64,000 nt of DNA, taken from SIG587 sp045649505 (GTDB taxonomy: Bacteria; Bacillota; Clostridia; Oscillospirales; Acutalibacteraceae). A model generated the notes under the pieces. That model searched no databases and had not been told where the DNA came from. It saw only the letters and a program-made list of their open reading frames with translations. A program made the translations under genes and the position numbers. The stretch spans positions 1-64,000 of the forward strand of contig JAZRQA010000061.1 in NCBI GenBank assembly GCA_045649505.1, read 5' to 3'. Below are positions 52,808 through 61,840 of the stretch, piece after piece (position 1 is the stretch's first letter; every line of letters begins with the position of its first letter).

Positions 52808-53869
52808 ATGGAAATTTCTATTACAAAAACAACTGCGCCCAAGGTTAAGCCCGAGGCTTCAACCCTTGGTTTTGGTAAATTCTTTACCGACCATATGTTT
52901 ATGATGGACTTCTCCCGCGAGGAAGGTTGGCACGATGCAAGAATTATCCCCTTTGCCAACATCTCTTTGCACCCTGCCTCCACCGTACTACACTACGGCT
53001 CCGAAATATTTGAGGGCTTAAAAGCCTACCGTCGCGCAGACGGCAAGGTTCAATTGTTCAGACCTATGGAAAACATCCGCAGAATGAACAACTCTGCTGA
53101 CAGACTTTGTCTGCCTCAGATTCCTGAGGATATGGCCCTTGAGGTATTAACTAAATTTGTAGAGCTTGAGCAGGATTGGACGCCCAGCGCAGAGGGTACC
53201 TCCCTCTATCTTCGTCCCTTTATGTTCGGCAATGACGAATCCCTCGGTGTTCACGCCGTTCATAACGCAACCTTTGTTATAATAGCTTCCCCTGTTGGCA
53301 GCTATTATAAAGAGGGTATAAACCCTGTCAAGATTATGATTGAGGATGAGGATGTCCGTGCGGTACGCGGCGGTACAGGTTATGCCAAATGCGGCGGTAA
53401 CTATGCCGCATCCAACCGTGCAGGTGAGCGTGCCGAGCAAAAGGGTTATTCTCAGGTGCTCTGGCTTGACGGTGTTGAGCGTAAATATATTGAGGAGGTT
53501 GGCGCCATGAACGTTATGTTCAAAATCGGCGGCGAGGTTATCACTCCTATGCTTTCAGGCTCCATTCTCCCCGGTATTACAAGAAAGTCCTGTATTGAGG
53601 TTCTTAAAAAGGCGGGCTACACCGTAAGCGAGCGACTGCTCAGCATTGATGAGCTTGCCGCCGCTATGGAAAACGGTACCCTTGAGGAGGCATGGGGTTG
53701 CGGTACTGCCGCAGTTGTTTCCCCCATTGGCGAGCTTTGCTACAAGGATAAGAAATACACCGTTAATAACGGTGAGATAGGCAAGGTTACCCAGATGCTT
53801 TACGATACCTTGACAGGTATTCAGTGGGGTAAAATTGAGGACACATTTAATTGGACCTACGAGATATAA
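52808..53869 (+). CDS. ilvE: Branched-chain-amino-acid aminotransferase
   Basis: Fold-type IV PLP transaminase (353 residues) interconverting Val, Ile, Leu and their 2-oxoacids. The Schiff-base lysine is Lys194 in GGTGYAKCGGNYAAS; other family segments are LHYGSEIFEGLKAYR, YLRPFMFGNDESLG, EEVGAMNVMF and LPGITRKSCIEVL. This long form is the type found in Firmicutes and eukaryotes. It is the last gene of the Val-type T-box operon. Confidence 0.96.
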   Translation: MEISITKTTAPKVKPEASTLGFGKFFTDHMFMMDFSREEGWHDARIIPFANISLHPASTVLHYGSEIFEGLKAYRRADGKVQLFRPMENIRRMNNSADRLCLPQIPEDMALEVLTKFVELEQDWTPSAEGTSLYLRPFMFGNDESLGVHAVHNATFVIIASPVGSYYKEGINPVKIMIEDEDVRAVRGGTGYAKCGGNYAASNRAGERAEQKGYSQVLWLDGVERKYIEEVGAMNVMFKIGGEVITPMLSGSILPGITRKSCIEVLKKAGYTVSERLLSIDELAAAMENGTLEEAWGCGTAAVVSPIGELCYKDKKYTVNNGEIGKVTQMLYDTLTGIQWGKIEDTFNWTYEI

Positions 53870-53873
53870 TCTT

Positions 53874-53910
53874 AAAACCCTTTTGTTTGCGCAAAAGGGT
53901 TTTTCTTTTA
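53874..53910 (+). terminator. Terminator after ilvE
   Basis: Perfect 12-bp stem (53874-53885 with 53892-53903), 6-nt loop and T-run. Confidence 0.93.
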
Positions 53911-53918
53911 AAAAGATG

Positions 53919-53947
53919 TTGACAAATAATTTCACTTATGATATAAT
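53919..53947 (+). promoter_or_regulatory. Promoter of T-box unit 3 (Leu)
   Basis: -35 TTGACA (53919-53924), 17-bp spacer, perfect -10 TATAAT (53942-53947), immediately after the ilvE terminator. Confidence 0.92.
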
Positions 53948-53952
53948 ACATA

Positions 53953-54228
53953 AAAATTTTTGAAATGCTATGAAGGAATTATTTTTGATTCTCCCCTTCC
54001 TTTCAGAGAGCTGCTGTTTGGTGCAAGGCGGTAGGAAGCGAACCGAAAAGTCTCATTCCGGAGCAGAGCGGCTGAAAATTAAGTTAAGCTGCTACGGTTT
54101 GCCCCGTTATCTTGGCAGAAGGCTTGTTAGAGCCTTAGTGAGTGACCGTGTTATACGGTAATCAGGGTGGTACCGCGAATTATTATTCGTCCCTGAGGTT
54201 GGATGTCCCGGCCTCAGGGACTTTTTAT
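53953..54228 (+). promoter_or_regulatory. T-box leader 3, specifier read as CTC (Leu)
   Basis: Stem I contains CAGAGAG and the distal loop GTTTGGTGCAAG (54003-54026). The lower helix pairs GGAAT (from about 53975) with ATTCC (54055-54059), and CTC at 54052-54054 lies just before it, followed by A and, five bases on, GAGC (54061-54064), exactly the T-box spacing. The T-box sequence AGGGTGGTACCGCG is at 54164-54177; the terminator is GTCCCTGAGG/CCTCAGGGAC (54189-54221) with a T-run. A 63-codon open frame inside the leader is not a gene. Confidence 0.93.
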
Positions 54229-54265
54229 GTGGTAAAAAAATTAGCGCGAAAGGTCGAAGAAAGAA

Positions 54266-55645
54266 ATGCAAAAAATCAAAATTATTGACAACACTCTTGC
54301 AAGAGAAAACGGCACTTTTTCTTTTAAGGAAAAAATTGAGATTGCCCGTCAGCTTGAAAAATTAAATGTCGACACCATTGAACTTAGCGAAATTGAGAAT
54401 GAGCACACCGATATTCTTCTTGTGCGCACCCTTTCTTCATTTGTTAAAAACAGTACCGTTTCGGTTGGAGCAGGCTCCGATGCAAAGAGTATTGAAAACG
54501 CCGCAGCTGCTCTTAGCGGCACTAATAATCCTTGTATCCGAATTGAGCTTCCCCTCTCCACTGTCGGTATGGAATATATCAGTCGCAAAAAGGCGCCTAA
54601 GATGCTCGAATGGATTAGCGAGTGCGTTACCGCCGCTAAGAAGAAGTGCAGCGAGGTTGAATTTTGCGCGGTAGACGCTACACGCGCCGATAAGGATTTT
54701 TTAATTACAGCCATTGACACTGCCGCCAAGGCGGGTGCAACAAGAATTTGTATTTGTGACAGCACAGGAAATATGATGCCTGATGATTTTGCCGCCTTTG
54801 CCAGCGAGGTTAAGGCAACTACAAATCTACCTGTAGGTGTAAAATGTAACAACAAAAACGGTCTTGCCGTTGCTCAGGCAATTCTCAGCGCAAGGCAGGG
54901 TATTGAATATGTTAAGGCGCAGGTAGGCTGTGAGGGTGTTGATCTTGAAATCTTTTCCGATATGGTTAAAAACTGCGGAAATGACTACGGCTTTTACTGC
55001 GATATAAAAACCACCGAGCTTCACAGGATAATTAATCAGATTAAGTGGATTAGTGAAAATGCAAAAAGTGATAATTCGGCAATGCGCGTAGGCACAATTG
55101 AAGAATGGGGTATTCATCTTGATGCAAAGGATGATATTGCCGCCGTTACCGCCGCCTCTAAAAAGCTTGGTTATGACCTTTCGGAGGAGGACTGTGCCAA
55201 GGTTTACGAAGAATTTTGCCGTGTTGCCGATAAAAAAGATGTAGGCGCTAAAGAGCTTGAAGCCATTATAGCAAGCGTTGCTTTGCAGGTGCCCGCCACC
55301 TATAAGCTTATAAACTATGTTGTAAACAGCGGTAATATTATTTCTACAAGCGCACAGCTTACCTTAGAAAAGGACGGCAAGGAAATTCAGGGTGTACAGA
55401 TGGGTGACGGTCCTATTGATGCCGCATTTAAAGCTATTGAGGGCATTATTGGCTGTCATTTTGAGCTTGATGATTTCCAAATTCAGTCGGTTACCGAGGG
55501 TAAGCAGGCACTTGGCAGTGCCATTGTTAAACTGCGTTCAAGCGGAAAGCTTTACTGCGGCAACGGTATCTCTACTGATATTATAGGAGCAAGTATTCGC
55601 GCATATATAAGCGCCGTTAATAAGATTGTTTACGAGGAGGCGTAA
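54266..55645 (+). CDS. LeuA-like protein with degenerate active site
   Basis: A 459-residue protein of the 2-isopropylmalate/homocitrate synthase family: TIM barrel (1-275), linker and a LeuA C-terminal regulatory domain (about 350-459: QGVQMGDGPIDAAFKAIEG, TEGKQALGSAIV and GNGISTDIIGASIRAYISA). The catalytic set is missing. The HxH metal ligands are Lys193 and Asn195 (VKCNNKNGLAVA), the ERAGN motif is lost, and the N-terminal TLRDGEQ reads TLARENG. I expect no condensation activity. The regulatory domain looks intact, so leucine binding is possible. First gene of the Leu-type T-box operon, 2 nt before the next gene. Confidence 0.83.
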   Translation: MQKIKIIDNTLARENGTFSFKEKIEIARQLEKLNVDTIELSEIENEHTDILLVRTLSSFVKNSTVSVGAGSDAKSIENAAAALSGTNNPCIRIELPLSTVGMEYISRKKAPKMLEWISECVTAAKKKCSEVEFCAVDATRADKDFLITAIDTAAKAGATRICICDSTGNMMPDDFAAFASEVKATTNLPVGVKCNNKNGLAVAQAILSARQGIEYVKAQVGCEGVDLEIFSDMVKNCGNDYGFYCDIKTTELHRIINQIKWISENAKSDNSAMRVGTIEEWGIHLDAKDDIAAVTAASKKLGYDLSEEDCAKVYEEFCRVADKKDVGAKELEAIIASVALQVPATYKLINYVVNSGNIISTSAQLTLEKDGKEIQGVQMGDGPIDAAFKAIEGIIGCHFELDDFQIQSVTEGKQALGSAIVKLRSSGKLYCGNGISTDIIGASIRAYISAVNKIVYEEA

Positions 55646-55647
55646 AA

Positions 55648-58155
55648 ATGAAATTTTCCTTTTCAACAAAGGGTTGGCACGAAAGCACATTTGATGATTT
55701 CTGCCGTGTAGCACAGGAGCTGAAATTTGAAGGCATTGAGCTGCACAACATTTATAACCGCCTCTTTACCGATAGGGACGGTGCTTTCCACGACTATACC
55801 GCCGCGGCTACTGTCCGCCGTCTTTATGAACGCAAGCTGACTCTTCCCTGTATTGACACCGTATGTAATATTGCCCGCGACGATATTGATTCCTGTTTAA
55901 AAGAAATCGGTGCCTGTGCTCAAATTGCAAAAAATCTTCACATCCCCTGCATTCGTTTAAAGGCAACCGCTAATATCGGCGACCAAGATGCTACGCAACA
56001 CCTTTGCGCAATTATAGAGAAGGCTCTACCCGAGGCAACCGATTTAGGTATTACCCTTTTACTTGAAACATCGGGTCTTTTTGCCGATACCAAGGCACTG
56101 CGTGTTATACTTGACAGCTTTGCAAGTGATAATTTAGCCGCTCTGTGGAATTTATCTGCCGCGTATTTTGAATTTGGAGAGGACGCCGACACCGTTATTA
56201 AGAACCTTGGTGCCTATGTACGCCATGTTCATTTCAGCGATGCGATAAAATCAGATGATGAGATAACCTACTGTCTTGCAGGCGAGGGCACGCTTCCCAT
56301 AAAGGAAATGATGCTTGCTCTACGCTCGGTGAACTATGATGGCTTTATCTCCCTTGTTTGGGACCCTACATGGTGCAGTGAACTCGACGATATGGAGATA
56401 ATTTTCTCACAGTTTGTTAACTTTATGAAACAGTTTGCCGATACCTCCAGGAATGAGTCCACCCTTTATTACAACAGGGCGCATACGGGTAAGTATGTAT
56501 GGAAAAAGGACCTGCTGATTGACGCCACCTTTTCACAGGTGCTTGACCGTATGGTTGAGGAATTCCCCGACCAATATTGCTTTAAATACACAACCCTTGA
56601 CTATACCCGTACCTATAGCGAGTTCAGAGATGACGTTGACACCTTCGCCCGCGCTCTTATCAGTATGGGTGTTAAGGCGGGTAGCAAGGTTGCAGTTTGG
56701 GCGAGCAACGTACCGCAGTGGTATATTGCTTTTTGGGCAACCACAAAAATAGGCGCGATACTGGTTACCGTAAACACCGCCTATAAAATCCACGAGGCTG
56801 AATATCTGTTAAAGCAGTCTGATACACACACTCTGATTATGACGCAGGGTGCTAAGGACACCGATTACGGTAAAATAATAGCACGACTGTGCCCCGAACT
56901 TGAAAATTTAAAGGCGGGACAGTCACTGCACAGCAAAAAACTGCCCTTCCTGCGCAATGTTATAACAGTTGGATTTAGGCAAAGAGGCTGTATGACCTGG
57001 AGCGAAGCTGTTGCCCGTTCTTCGCAGGTGCCTGCCTCCGAGGTCTACCGTATGGCGGCCACCGTGGATAAGGACGATGTATGCAATATGCAGTACACAT
57101 CGGGAACCACGGGATTCCCAAAGGGTGTTATGCTCACCCATTATAATGTTGTTAATAACGGCAAATATATCGGCGACCATATGGACCTTTCCACAGCCGA
57201 CCGTATGATGATACAGGTGCCAATGTTCCACTGCTTCGGTATGGTACTTTCTATGACCGCAAGTATGACCCACGGTACAACAATGTATCCCCTGCCCTAT
57301 TTCTCACCAGGGCCCGCGCTTTCCTGTGTGCACAATGAGCATATCACCGCCTTTAACGGTGTTCCCACTATGTTTATTGCAATGATGCAGCACGCCGATT
57401 TTGCAAAAACCGATTTTTCGCATATGCGTGTTGGTATTATGGCAGGCTCAAACTGCCCTGCAGACCTTATGAAAAAGGCCACGCAGGTTATGAATATGAC
57501 CGAAATCGTATCGGTTTACGGTCAGACCGAGGCTAGTCCGGGTTGCACTATGAGTAGCTACTACGATTCTCTTGAGGTGCGTACCGAAACTGTCGGAAGC
57601 GCTTTTGCCAATGTTGAGTGTAAGATAGTCGACCCCGAAACGGGCGAGGACTGCGATGTTGGTGTAACGGGTGAATTTGTCGCCAGGGGCTACAATATCA
57701 TGAAGGGATATTACAAAATGCCCACCGCTACTGCCGAGGCTATTGATAAGGACGGTTGGCTCCATACAGGTGACCTTGCCTGTAAAACGGCTGAGGGAAA
57801 CTATCTTATTACAGGCAGACTTAAGGATATGATAATCCGCGGCGGCGAAAATATTTATCCTAAGGAGATAGAGGAGTTTATCTACACCAATAATAAGGTA
57901 AGCGACGTTCAGGTTATAGGCGTTCCCGACGAGCAGTACGGCGAGGAGATAATGGCGTGTATTATCCTTAAAAAGGGCGAAAGTATGACCGAGCAAGAGA
58001 TGAGGGCATATATCTCCGCCAATATGGCAAGGCACAAGGTGCCACGATATATTCAATTTATGGATAGTTTTCCGATGAATGCCGCAGGAAAGATTTTAAA
58101 ATACAAAATGCGCGAGGATGCCGCACAGCGTTTAGGATTGAAGGCAGATAAATAA
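55648..58155 (+). CDS. TIM-barrel epimerase-like / acyl-CoA ligase fusion
   Basis: An 835-residue fusion. Residues 1-265 form a sugar phosphate isomerase/epimerase-like barrel (xylose isomerase-like family) with ELHNIYNRL, LLLETSGLF, VRHVHFSDAI and GEGTLPIKEM. Residues about 285-835 are an ANL acyl-CoA ligase with TSGTTGFPKG (about 482), YGQTEASPG, and the C-terminal AAGKILKYKM lysine. The ligase is nearer to medium-chain/fatty acyl-CoA synthetases than the two HTH-cupin ligases are. Under a Leu-type T-box, isovalerate or a related acid is a guess. The last base of its stop codon is the first base of the next start (TAATG). Confidence 0.84.
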   Translation: MKFSFSTKGWHESTFDDFCRVAQELKFEGIELHNIYNRLFTDRDGAFHDYTAAATVRRLYERKLTLPCIDTVCNIARDDIDSCLKEIGACAQIAKNLHIPCIRLKATANIGDQDATQHLCAIIEKALPEATDLGITLLLETSGLFADTKALRVILDSFASDNLAALWNLSAAYFEFGEDADTVIKNLGAYVRHVHFSDAIKSDDEITYCLAGEGTLPIKEMMLALRSVNYDGFISLVWDPTWCSELDDMEIIFSQFVNFMKQFADTSRNESTLYYNRAHTGKYVWKKDLLIDATFSQVLDRMVEEFPDQYCFKYTTLDYTRTYSEFRDDVDTFARALISMGVKAGSKVAVWASNVPQWYIAFWATTKIGAILVTVNTAYKIHEAEYLLKQSDTHTLIMTQGAKDTDYGKIIARLCPELENLKAGQSLHSKKLPFLRNVITVGFRQRGCMTWSEAVARSSQVPASEVYRMAATVDKDDVCNMQYTSGTTGFPKGVMLTHYNVVNNGKYIGDHMDLSTADRMMIQVPMFHCFGMVLSMTASMTHGTTMYPLPYFSPGPALSCVHNEHITAFNGVPTMFIAMMQHADFAKTDFSHMRVGIMAGSNCPADLMKKATQVMNMTEIVSVYGQTEASPGCTMSSYYDSLEVRTETVGSAFANVECKIVDPETGEDCDVGVTGEFVARGYNIMKGYYKMPTATAEAIDKDGWLHTGDLACKTAEGNYLITGRLKDMIIRGGENIYPKEIEEFIYTNNKVSDVQVIGVPDEQYGEEIMACIILKKGESMTEQEMRAYISANMARHKVPRYIQFMDSFPMNAAGKILKYKMREDAAQRLGLKADK

Positions 58156-58967
58156 TGGTACAGGACAAATATTTTGTTATAGATGCTCACTGCCATATTT
58201 ATCCCCAAAAGATAGTGGAAAAGGCAGTAGCAGGTACCGATAACTTTTATGGTGTTAAGTCGGAATGCTACGGTACCTATACCGATTTAATAAACTGCGG
58301 CGCCGCGTGCGGGATTGACCTCTTTATAGTTCAGTCGGTTGCCACAACGCCGAAGCAGGTGCAAAGCATAAACGACTTCATTGCCGAGAGTGTTGCACAA
58401 CATCCCCACAGGCTCACCGGTCTTGGTACCCTTCACCCCGATAGCGAGGATATTGCGGGGGATGCGAAGCATATTCTTTCCCTTGGTCTTCACGGGGTAA
58501 AGATTCACCCAGACATTCAGCGTTTTGCTTTGGATGATGAAAAATGTCTTGAAATGTATAGAGTTTGTGAGGAGTACGCTCTGCCTATGCTTATTCACAC
58601 AGGGGATAACCGCTATGATTTTTCTAATCCCAACCGTCTTATCCCCGTACTTCGCGCCTTCCCCCGTTTAACGGTGGTGGGCGCCCACTTTGGCGGATTT
58701 TCGGTGTGGCAGGAAGCGGCAGAAAAGCTTTACAAGATAGATAACTTTTTTGTTGATTGCTCCTCTACCTTTCCCTTTATCGGTGTGGATGCCGCAAGGC
58801 CTCTTGTAAGCAAATTTACCCCTGATAAAATTCTTTTCGGCACCGATTATCCTATGTGGGCACCCGATAAGGAGATTAAACGCTTTTTATCCCTTAATTT
58901 AAGTGAAAAAGACAACCAAAAAATATTCAGTGAAAATGCTAAAAAGGTGTATAGGCTCGATTTTTAA
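58155..58967 (+). CDS. Amidohydrolase-family (amidohydrolase 2) metal-dependent hydrolase
   Basis: A 270-residue TIM-barrel metalloenzyme: DAHCHIYP (metal HxH), GVKIHPDIQ, MLIHTGDN (His ligand), VVGAHFGG and LFGTDYPMW (catalytic Asp). Relatives are hydrolases or nonoxidative decarboxylases of the ACMSD type. Its place as third gene under the Leu T-box suggests it works on the same pathway as the upstream ligase, but no substrate can be named. Confidence 0.85.
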   Translation: MVQDKYFVIDAHCHIYPQKIVEKAVAGTDNFYGVKSECYGTYTDLINCGAACGIDLFIVQSVATTPKQVQSINDFIAESVAQHPHRLTGLGTLHPDSEDIAGDAKHILSLGLHGVKIHPDIQRFALDDEKCLEMYRVCEEYALPMLIHTGDNRYDFSNPNRLIPVLRAFPRLTVVGAHFGGFSVWQEAAEKLYKIDNFFVDCSSTFPFIGVDAARPLVSKFTPDKILFGTDYPMWAPDKEIKRFLSLNLSEKDNQKIFSENAKKVYRLDF

Positions 58968-58975
58968 AGAAAAAG

Positions 58976-59015
58976 CAGTGCATTATGAACGATTTCATAA
59001 TGCACTGTTTTTTTA
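58976..59015. terminator. Bidirectional terminator between the amidohydrolase and GH2 genes
   Basis: Perfect 14-bp stem (58976-58989 with 58994-59007), 4-nt loop, T-run on the plus side and A-run on the other, between convergent genes. Confidence 0.93.
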
Positions 59016-61766
59016 TTAGCTATTAAACGAACTGACCGTTATGCCTCTTTCCTCACCGTTAAGAATAGCTTCAATATCTCTTTCCTCACCGGGATACAGC
59101 AGGAAAAAGTTGTCACTTAAAACAATTCGTGTTCTGACATCCTTAGTATCTATTACAACAGGATATGCAGGAACACTTCCTTCATTTTTTACCTTCACAC
59201 GCAAATTAACAAAGTTGTCATCGGCAAGTTCGCTGATAACCTTAAAGGAAAGCTTTGCCTTCGGAGCATTCGTGAGTTGGGGCTTAAGCCAGGGACCGTC
59301 TTTGAATAAAATATTCTCCTGTGCGTCTGCTCGTTGATTGGCAAGAATTTCTTCATCCTCAAGTATGCTCAGCACTTTTGGGAAGTATATGCTTTCTCCG
59401 CAAAGTTCTCCGTTTGTTATAAATCGAACACAAATTAAGAAATATTTATCTGCCCAATCTTTAGGAACCTCAAAGTTATAGGTAGATATATCATTACAGC
59501 CGTGCTTTAATTTTTCTACCGTTACCTCTTCACGCCTTACTATATTGAGATTTGGGTCAATTATTGCTATATCTAATGTGTTACGAGAAGATTCTTCCCT
59601 TTCGCTCATAATTTTAAGCGGTAGGTCTATTATCTCGCTTGGCACCAGATTATTATGCTCAAAAGCAATAAATGGATGGATACTCTCATATGCGCGTTTA
59701 ACAGCATAATACTGTGCTTCCGGATTACCGTAACCGTCAACAAGCTGAATTGCCGCGGTAGGCCACGGACGGTTAAATACCCAAGGCATTATTCCTGCTG
59801 TTATGGGATAATTTTCCATTATGCTCTCAATCATTATAAGATAAAATTCATAAGCCGAAAGCTGTGTTGCATCGGTTAGATCCTTAACACTTATGTCTTC
59901 TATATCACATATATGAGATGCACGCGAAAGCATTCTGGGCACTCTTGTGGGATCAAATTCATTGAAATGATTTCTAAATGCAGGGAATTGGTTAGAAAAG
60001 TCTTCGCTGAAAATATTTCTTAATCCCTTACTAATTTCCTCCTCAGGAATAACTTGCTTGAGAGTTTTATAGGTAGGGAAATTATGTATTCCGCTTTCTG
60101 ATATAAAGGGAAGCTGTTTATAAATATGTCTATACCACGTAGGCTCCATATCCCTATAAGGATGAATATCTCCGCCGTCTTGACATGAGGCATAGAAAAT
60201 TCTGTCAGGAGCAAACAAATCTTTGACATTTTGTATGGTAAACATCGAGGCGGCATTGTATTTTGAAAGGGGATTAAATTCGTTTCCGCCGCACCATACC
60301 GTAAACGAAGGATGATTTCTTATTCTGCAAATATTATAAGTAAGCTGTGTTCTTAATATATCAGGATCCCAATACCGTGTGACTTGGTTAGCTATAGGAC
60401 AATCCTGAAACACCATTATTCCGTACTTATCGCAAAGCTCGTAGAATTTATCAGATTCGGGAACTCCGCCTCCGCTCCATACTCGCATCATTTGTATCCC
60501 CGCATTTGCGGCAAGCTTTATAAACCACTCATAATCCTTATTTTTTCCTTTGAGCATTTGATCAATAGGCGCCATATTCATTCCTTTTAAGAACATTTTC
60601 TCGCCATTGACCACAAACTGAAATTTGCTCCAGCGCGGCAAAAACTTCTCGCCCTCATTATCGGTTACTTCTACCGTGCGGATACCTGTTTTAAAGGACT
60701 GAGTATCGCATAAAATATCTTCGTTATAAAGTTTTAAGGAAATTTCGTATAAAGGTTGCTTTCCCCTTCCTATAGGATACCATAAAAACGGATTTTCGAT
60801 TTCTATTGTTTTTCTTACAAAGCGGTAGCTGAGATACTCAGGCTTTAATTTTGTCATACTAAGGTCAAACATTTTTACATTTTCTCTTAAATGGTAAACC
60901 ACCGCTTTGTTTGGTGCCGTCAAGGTAATTTCAATACTTATGTTTTCGTCGGAGAAACTGTCTGTAAGCTTATCTAAGGTGGATTCCATAGGACTCCATA
61001 AGCGACGGGCGTTATATGTCGAAAGGTATCCCTTTTTTTCATCCATATACTTATTTGTTATCGGTATTTCCAGTTTTAAAATTGCCTTGTTATCCTTTAT
61101 TGAATCGGCAAAAATATAAGGATTTGTAATATGATACTTGTTTAAAAACTCAATACGTACCCCACGCCAAATTCCTATAACGCAAAAATGGCCGTTTGAA
61201 GTGAGCTTGTCATTTGAAAGATACCACGGCACAATAGCATCTGTTTCCACAAGATTACTCGGTTGCCCATATACTATATCTTCGGGTTTAAACTCTTTGT
61301 GTGTAAAGCCATAGTTAAATGCTGTACATTCTACAACAAGTGTATTTTCACCTGTATTTATATGCTCTGATACCTCAATAACGGGACCACCCAACATTCC
61401 TTCGTGGTTACCGAGTAAAACGCCGTTAAGCCAAATTCGGCTGTAATAAGCAAGACCGTCAAAGCACAAATATGCAATGTCCTCTTTATTTTCCTCTTTA
61501 ACAGTAAATTCCTTTTTGAAATACCATACCTTACTGTTCATAAACTCATACAAAGCACTGTTTGTATCTTCGTAAGGATGAGGTAAAATACCGGCCTCGT
61601 AGAGGCACCAGCCTGCCGCTTGCGGAATTGTTGCCGAATACTTATAATCAAGCTCTTGCACATCTTCAGTTCGTGCATCTACACATGTGAAATCCCATAC
61701 CGAATCAAGCGGCAAATGCTTTTCACCTTCACGCGGTTCAATATATAAATTCTTATTCAGTTCCAT
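59016..61766 (-). CDS. Glycoside hydrolase family 2 (beta-mannosidase-like)
   Basis: A 916-residue cytosolic GH2 enzyme without a signal peptide. Order: sugar-binding jelly-roll (about 1-210), Ig-like domain (about 215-365), TIM barrel (about 370-690), and C-terminal beta domains. The acid/base is Glu496 in IRNHPSFTVWCGGNE and the nucleophile is Glu557 in FISESGIHNFP; the WCGGNE form is typical of beta-mannosidases and related GH2 members rather than beta-galactosidases. Exact specificity is open. It diverges from an IclR regulator across a palindromic site. GGAGG lies upstream of the ATG. Confidence 0.88.
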   Translation of the reverse strand: MELNKNLYIEPREGEKHLPLDSVWDFTCVDARTEDVQELDYKYSATIPQAAGWCLYEAGILPHPYEDTNSALYEFMNSKVWYFKKEFTVKEENKEDIAYLCFDGLAYYSRIWLNGVLLGNHEGMLGGPVIEVSEHINTGENTLVVECTAFNYGFTHKEFKPEDIVYGQPSNLVETDAIVPWYLSNDKLTSNGHFCVIGIWRGVRIEFLNKYHITNPYIFADSIKDNKAILKLEIPITNKYMDEKKGYLSTYNARRLWSPMESTLDKLTDSFSDENISIEITLTAPNKAVVYHLRENVKMFDLSMTKLKPEYLSYRFVRKTIEIENPFLWYPIGRGKQPLYEISLKLYNEDILCDTQSFKTGIRTVEVTDNEGEKFLPRWSKFQFVVNGEKMFLKGMNMAPIDQMLKGKNKDYEWFIKLAANAGIQMMRVWSGGGVPESDKFYELCDKYGIMVFQDCPIANQVTRYWDPDILRTQLTYNICRIRNHPSFTVWCGGNEFNPLSKYNAASMFTIQNVKDLFAPDRIFYASCQDGGDIHPYRDMEPTWYRHIYKQLPFISESGIHNFPTYKTLKQVIPEEEISKGLRNIFSEDFSNQFPAFRNHFNEFDPTRVPRMLSRASHICDIEDISVKDLTDATQLSAYEFYLIMIESIMENYPITAGIMPWVFNRPWPTAAIQLVDGYGNPEAQYYAVKRAYESIHPFIAFEHNNLVPSEIIDLPLKIMSEREESSRNTLDIAIIDPNLNIVRREEVTVEKLKHGCNDISTYNFEVPKDWADKYFLICVRFITNGELCGESIYFPKVLSILEDEEILANQRADAQENILFKDGPWLKPQLTNAPKAKLSFKVISELADDNFVNLRVKVKNEGSVPAYPVVIDTKDVRTRIVLSDNFFLLYPGEERDIEAILNGEERGITVSSFNS

Positions 61767-61787
61767 AATATTACCTCCTTAATTATA

Positions 61788-61816
61788 ATAGTACAAATTT
61801 AATAAAGACGAGTCAA
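61788..61816 (-). promoter_or_regulatory. Promoter of the GH2 gene
   Basis: On the minus strand, -35 TTGACT (61816-61811), 17-bp spacer, -10 TACTAT (61793-61788). Confidence 0.65.
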
Positions 61817-61818
61817 CA

Positions 61819-61837
61819 TTTTTCATATTACGAAAAA
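61819..61837. promoter_or_regulatory. Palindrome between divergent promoters, candidate IclR operator
   Basis: TTTTTCATATTACGAAAAA has 6-bp perfect arms around a 7-bp centre, a style seen in IclR-family operators. It lies between the -35 boxes of the GH2 gene and of the regulator gene, so one bound dimer could control both. Confidence 0.6.
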
Positions 61838-61840
61838 CCA

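Noticed and set aside
53970..54161. A 63-codon open frame between ilvE and the LeuA-like gene
   Set aside because: It lies entirely inside T-box leader 3 and has no ribosome binding site; its bases are explained by the conserved leader structure.
54266..55645. Annotating the gene as ordinary leuA
   Set aside because: Both metal-binding His and other catalytic motifs are missing.
44276..58967. Reading the cluster as branched-chain amino acid degradation
   Set aside because: The genes alone could run either way, but T-box antitermination raises expression during amino acid shortage, which argues for synthesis. Degradation is kept only as an alternative.
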